DNA from: Pantoea vagans
GTDB taxonomy: Bacteria > Pseudomonadota > Gammaproteobacteria > Enterobacterales > Enterobacteriaceae
Assembly (NCBI RefSeq): GCF_004792415.1
Contig: NZ_CP038853.1
Span: 2,976,001 to 3,040,000 of the forward strand
DNA length: 64,000 nucleotides
Direction of reading: 5' to 3'
Part shown: positions 62,768-64,000 of the stretch, one piece after another
How the letters are laid out: each line of letters begins with the position of its first letter
Numbering within the stretch: position 1 is the stretch's first letter
Notes under the pieces: generated by a model
The model's database searches: none
Seen by the model: the letters and a program-made list of their open reading frames with translations, nothing else
Told to the model about the DNA's origin: nothing
Program-made: the position numbers and the translations under genes

Positions 62768-63319
62768 TTAGTGACCGGGGAATTTGACCAGGCTGTAGCT
62801 CTCAACGCCCAGGGCATTGAGACGCGATTCACCGGCCAGATCGAACAGGTTAATAATGAAGGCTGCGTCTTTCACTTCACCGCCAGCACGGCGAATCAGT
62901 TTAACGGTCGCTTCAATGGTGCCACCGGTCGCCAGCAGATCGTCAACCACCAGCACCAGATCGCCTGGCTGGATGGCATCTTTGTGCAATTCCAGCTTAT
63001 CGGTGCCGTATTCCAACTCATAGGATTCGCTGTAAACCTCACGCGGCAGTTTGCCAGGCTTACGAACCGGAACAAAACCGACACCAAGACCTAATGCCAC
63101 GGGTGCACCAAACAGAAAACCGCGCGCTTCCGTACCCACCACTTTGGTGATGCCTTTATTACGGTAACGCTCAACCAGCAGCGCAATCGACGCGGCGTAG
63201 GCTTTCGGATTTTCCAGCAGGCTGGTGACATCGCGGAACAGGATGCCTGGCTTAGGATAATCGGGGATACTTTTAATGCTGTTTTTAATGAATTCAAGCT
63301 GCTGCGCAGTGTCGGTCAT
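62768..63319 (-). CDS. apt: Adenine phosphoribosyltransferase
   Basis: 183 residues (E. coli 183) from the ATG at 63319; the frame extends 14 codons upstream. Converts adenine and PRPP to AMP. Motifs: [36 protein letters not shown], and the PRPP loop [19 protein letters not shown] near 122-140. Precedes dnaX on the same strand, with 158 bases between them. Confidence 0.97.
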   Translation of the reverse strand: MTDTAQQLEFIKNSIKSIPDYPKPGILFRDVTSLLENPKAYAASIALLVERYRNKGITKVVGTEARGFLFGAPVALGLGVGFVPVRKPGKLPREVYSESYELEYGTDKLELHKDAIQPGDLVLVVDDLLATGGTIEATVKLIRRAGGEVKDAAFIINLFDLAGESRLNALGVESYSLVKFPGH

Positions 63320-63463
63320 AATGATACGCCTGGTAAAAAATTCTGTTTCGCGCAGCTTCAAAAGCGCTAATACCTGGTAAAAGGCTCAGCGGAAGTTAAT
63401 TCACAAAGGGAAGCCACGCACGAAGACGCCCAAATCTAAGCAAATGACCGGCTAAATGCAACT

Positions 63464-63853
63464 TTATCGCGGCGGCGGCGGTGCGTCCGCTGTTTCTGCC
63501 ACCACCGGAATACGCCACATAAACAGCAGCAGCGCCGCCAGCATGATCAGCAGCATGATGCGAACCCAGAGCTGATGCACCAGAAAAAGTGAGAGACTAA
63601 AGGTGGCGACAATCAGGCAGATAGCGCGCATTTTGGCACCCGGCGGCATGGCGCGATGCTGTTGCCAGTGACGCAGATAGCGGCCAAACGGCGATTTCCA
63701 CAGCAGCCAGTGATGGAAGCGCGGCGATGAACGGGCAAAACACCAGGCCGCCAGCAGCATGAATGGCGTGGTGGGTAATAAAGGTAATACAATGCCCAGC
63801 GTCCCCAGCACAATCGCCAGCCAGCCGAGGGTTAATAACAGAATGCGTTGCAT
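63464..63853 (-). CDS. ybaN: DUF454 inner-membrane protein YbaN
   Basis: 129 residues (E. coli 125). DUF454: LGWLAIVLGTLGIVLPLLPT, then TPFMLLAAWCFARSSPRFHH and a further pair of helices near 80-115 (AICLIVATFSLSLFLVHQLW). Four helices in the inner membrane; function unknown. Directly upstream of apt in E. coli as here. Confidence 0.9.
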   Translation of the reverse strand: MQRILLLTLGWLAIVLGTLGIVLPLLPTTPFMLLAAWCFARSSPRFHHWLLWKSPFGRYLRHWQQHRAMPPGAKMRAICLIVATFSLSLFLVHQLWVRIMLLIMLAALLLFMWRIPVVAETADAPPPPR

Positions 63854-63910
63854 GAATCTTGCCCAGCTCTTTCCTCATCAGCGTACGTTAGCACAACTCA
63901 GGGCCAGACG

Positions 63911-64000
63911 ATGAGTGCGATCGCTGTACAACAGCGCCTGCACCAGCTCCTTATTGCCCTGCGTCAGGAGATTGCCCGCCATCCCGATGGCGTTTGCCGT
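63911..64000 (+). CDS. Start of a divergent gene cut by the window, possibly priC
   Basis: ATG at 63911 with AGGG seven bases upstream opens a frame to the window end: MSAIAVQQRLHQLLIALRQE and ten more residues. The position, divergent from ybaN and 57 bases away, is that of E. coli priC (primosome restart factor), and the leucine/glutamine pattern of the first helix is compatible. Only 30 residues are visible, so the identity is tentative. A competing frame on the minus strand ends near 63878. Confidence 0.4.
   Translation, partial: MSAIAVQQRLHQLLIALRQEIARHPDGVCR

Overview
The window is chromosomal DNA of a gamma-proteobacterium of the Enterobacterales, most likely Erwiniaceae and close to Pantoea. 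The right half (about 29.1 to 64 kb) follows, in inverted orientation, the Escherichia coli 10.5-12 min gene order: argU, folD, ybcJ, cysS, ppiB, lpxH, purEK, ybbP-ybbA/tesA, ybbO, cnoX, qmcA-ybbJ, cueR/copA, ybaP, chiX, ybaK, ushA, ybaL, gsk, hemH, adk, htpG, recR, ybaB, dnaX, apt, ybaN. The E. coli neighbours fsr, aes, fetAB and ybaQ are missing from it. The left half is accessory DNA. I ran no searches, so the genus is an inference.

1-8 kb: 3' part of an iron-dependent alcohol dehydrogenase, a HAD sugar phosphatase (supH), a composite palindromic repeat, an RcnB-like periplasmic protein, a Fur-box-controlled siderophore-type binding protein, a serine transporter (sdaC), a GGCT-like protein, a zinc alcohol dehydrogenase and a small secreted protein. 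8.3-25.8 kb: envelope and respiration genes. The most unusual is a 1253-residue protein joining a glycoside hydrolase, a glycosyltransferase and a UDP-galactopyranose-mutase-like flavoprotein. Others are an AI-2E family permease, a DUF4186/cupin pair, a lipid kinase, a BssS-like protein, two DUF421 proteins, a cyanide-insensitive-type bd oxidase, a CorA-like transporter, a YdiY-like outer membrane protein, DUF1349 and DUF2171 proteins and a D-Ala-D-Ala dipeptidase.

26-29.2 kb: an AT-richer patch. It starts with the SOS-type toxin symE and its antisense RNA symR. It then holds orphan immunity-like and small membrane genes, a decayed lipoprotein gene and an amber-interrupted prophage Rha gene, and it ends at the 3' end of tRNA-Arg(UCU) (argU). 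I read it as a mostly eroded element that integrated at argU.

29.3-64 kb: housekeeping core covering one-carbon metabolism (folD), cysteinyl-tRNA synthesis, lipid A (lpxH), purine synthesis and salvage (purEK, gsk, apt, adk, ushA), copper detoxification (cueR, copA), protein quality control (ppiB, cnoX, htpG, qmcA) and DNA replication and repair (dnaX, recR, ybaB). Regulatory sites readable by eye include a PurR box at purE, a CueR box at copA, a sigma-32 promoter at htpG, the ChiX small RNA, and programmed -1 frameshift sites in both copA and dnaX.

A MITE-like repeat family with terminal inverted repeats is present in three copies, near 2.1, 53.8 and 57.4 kb.
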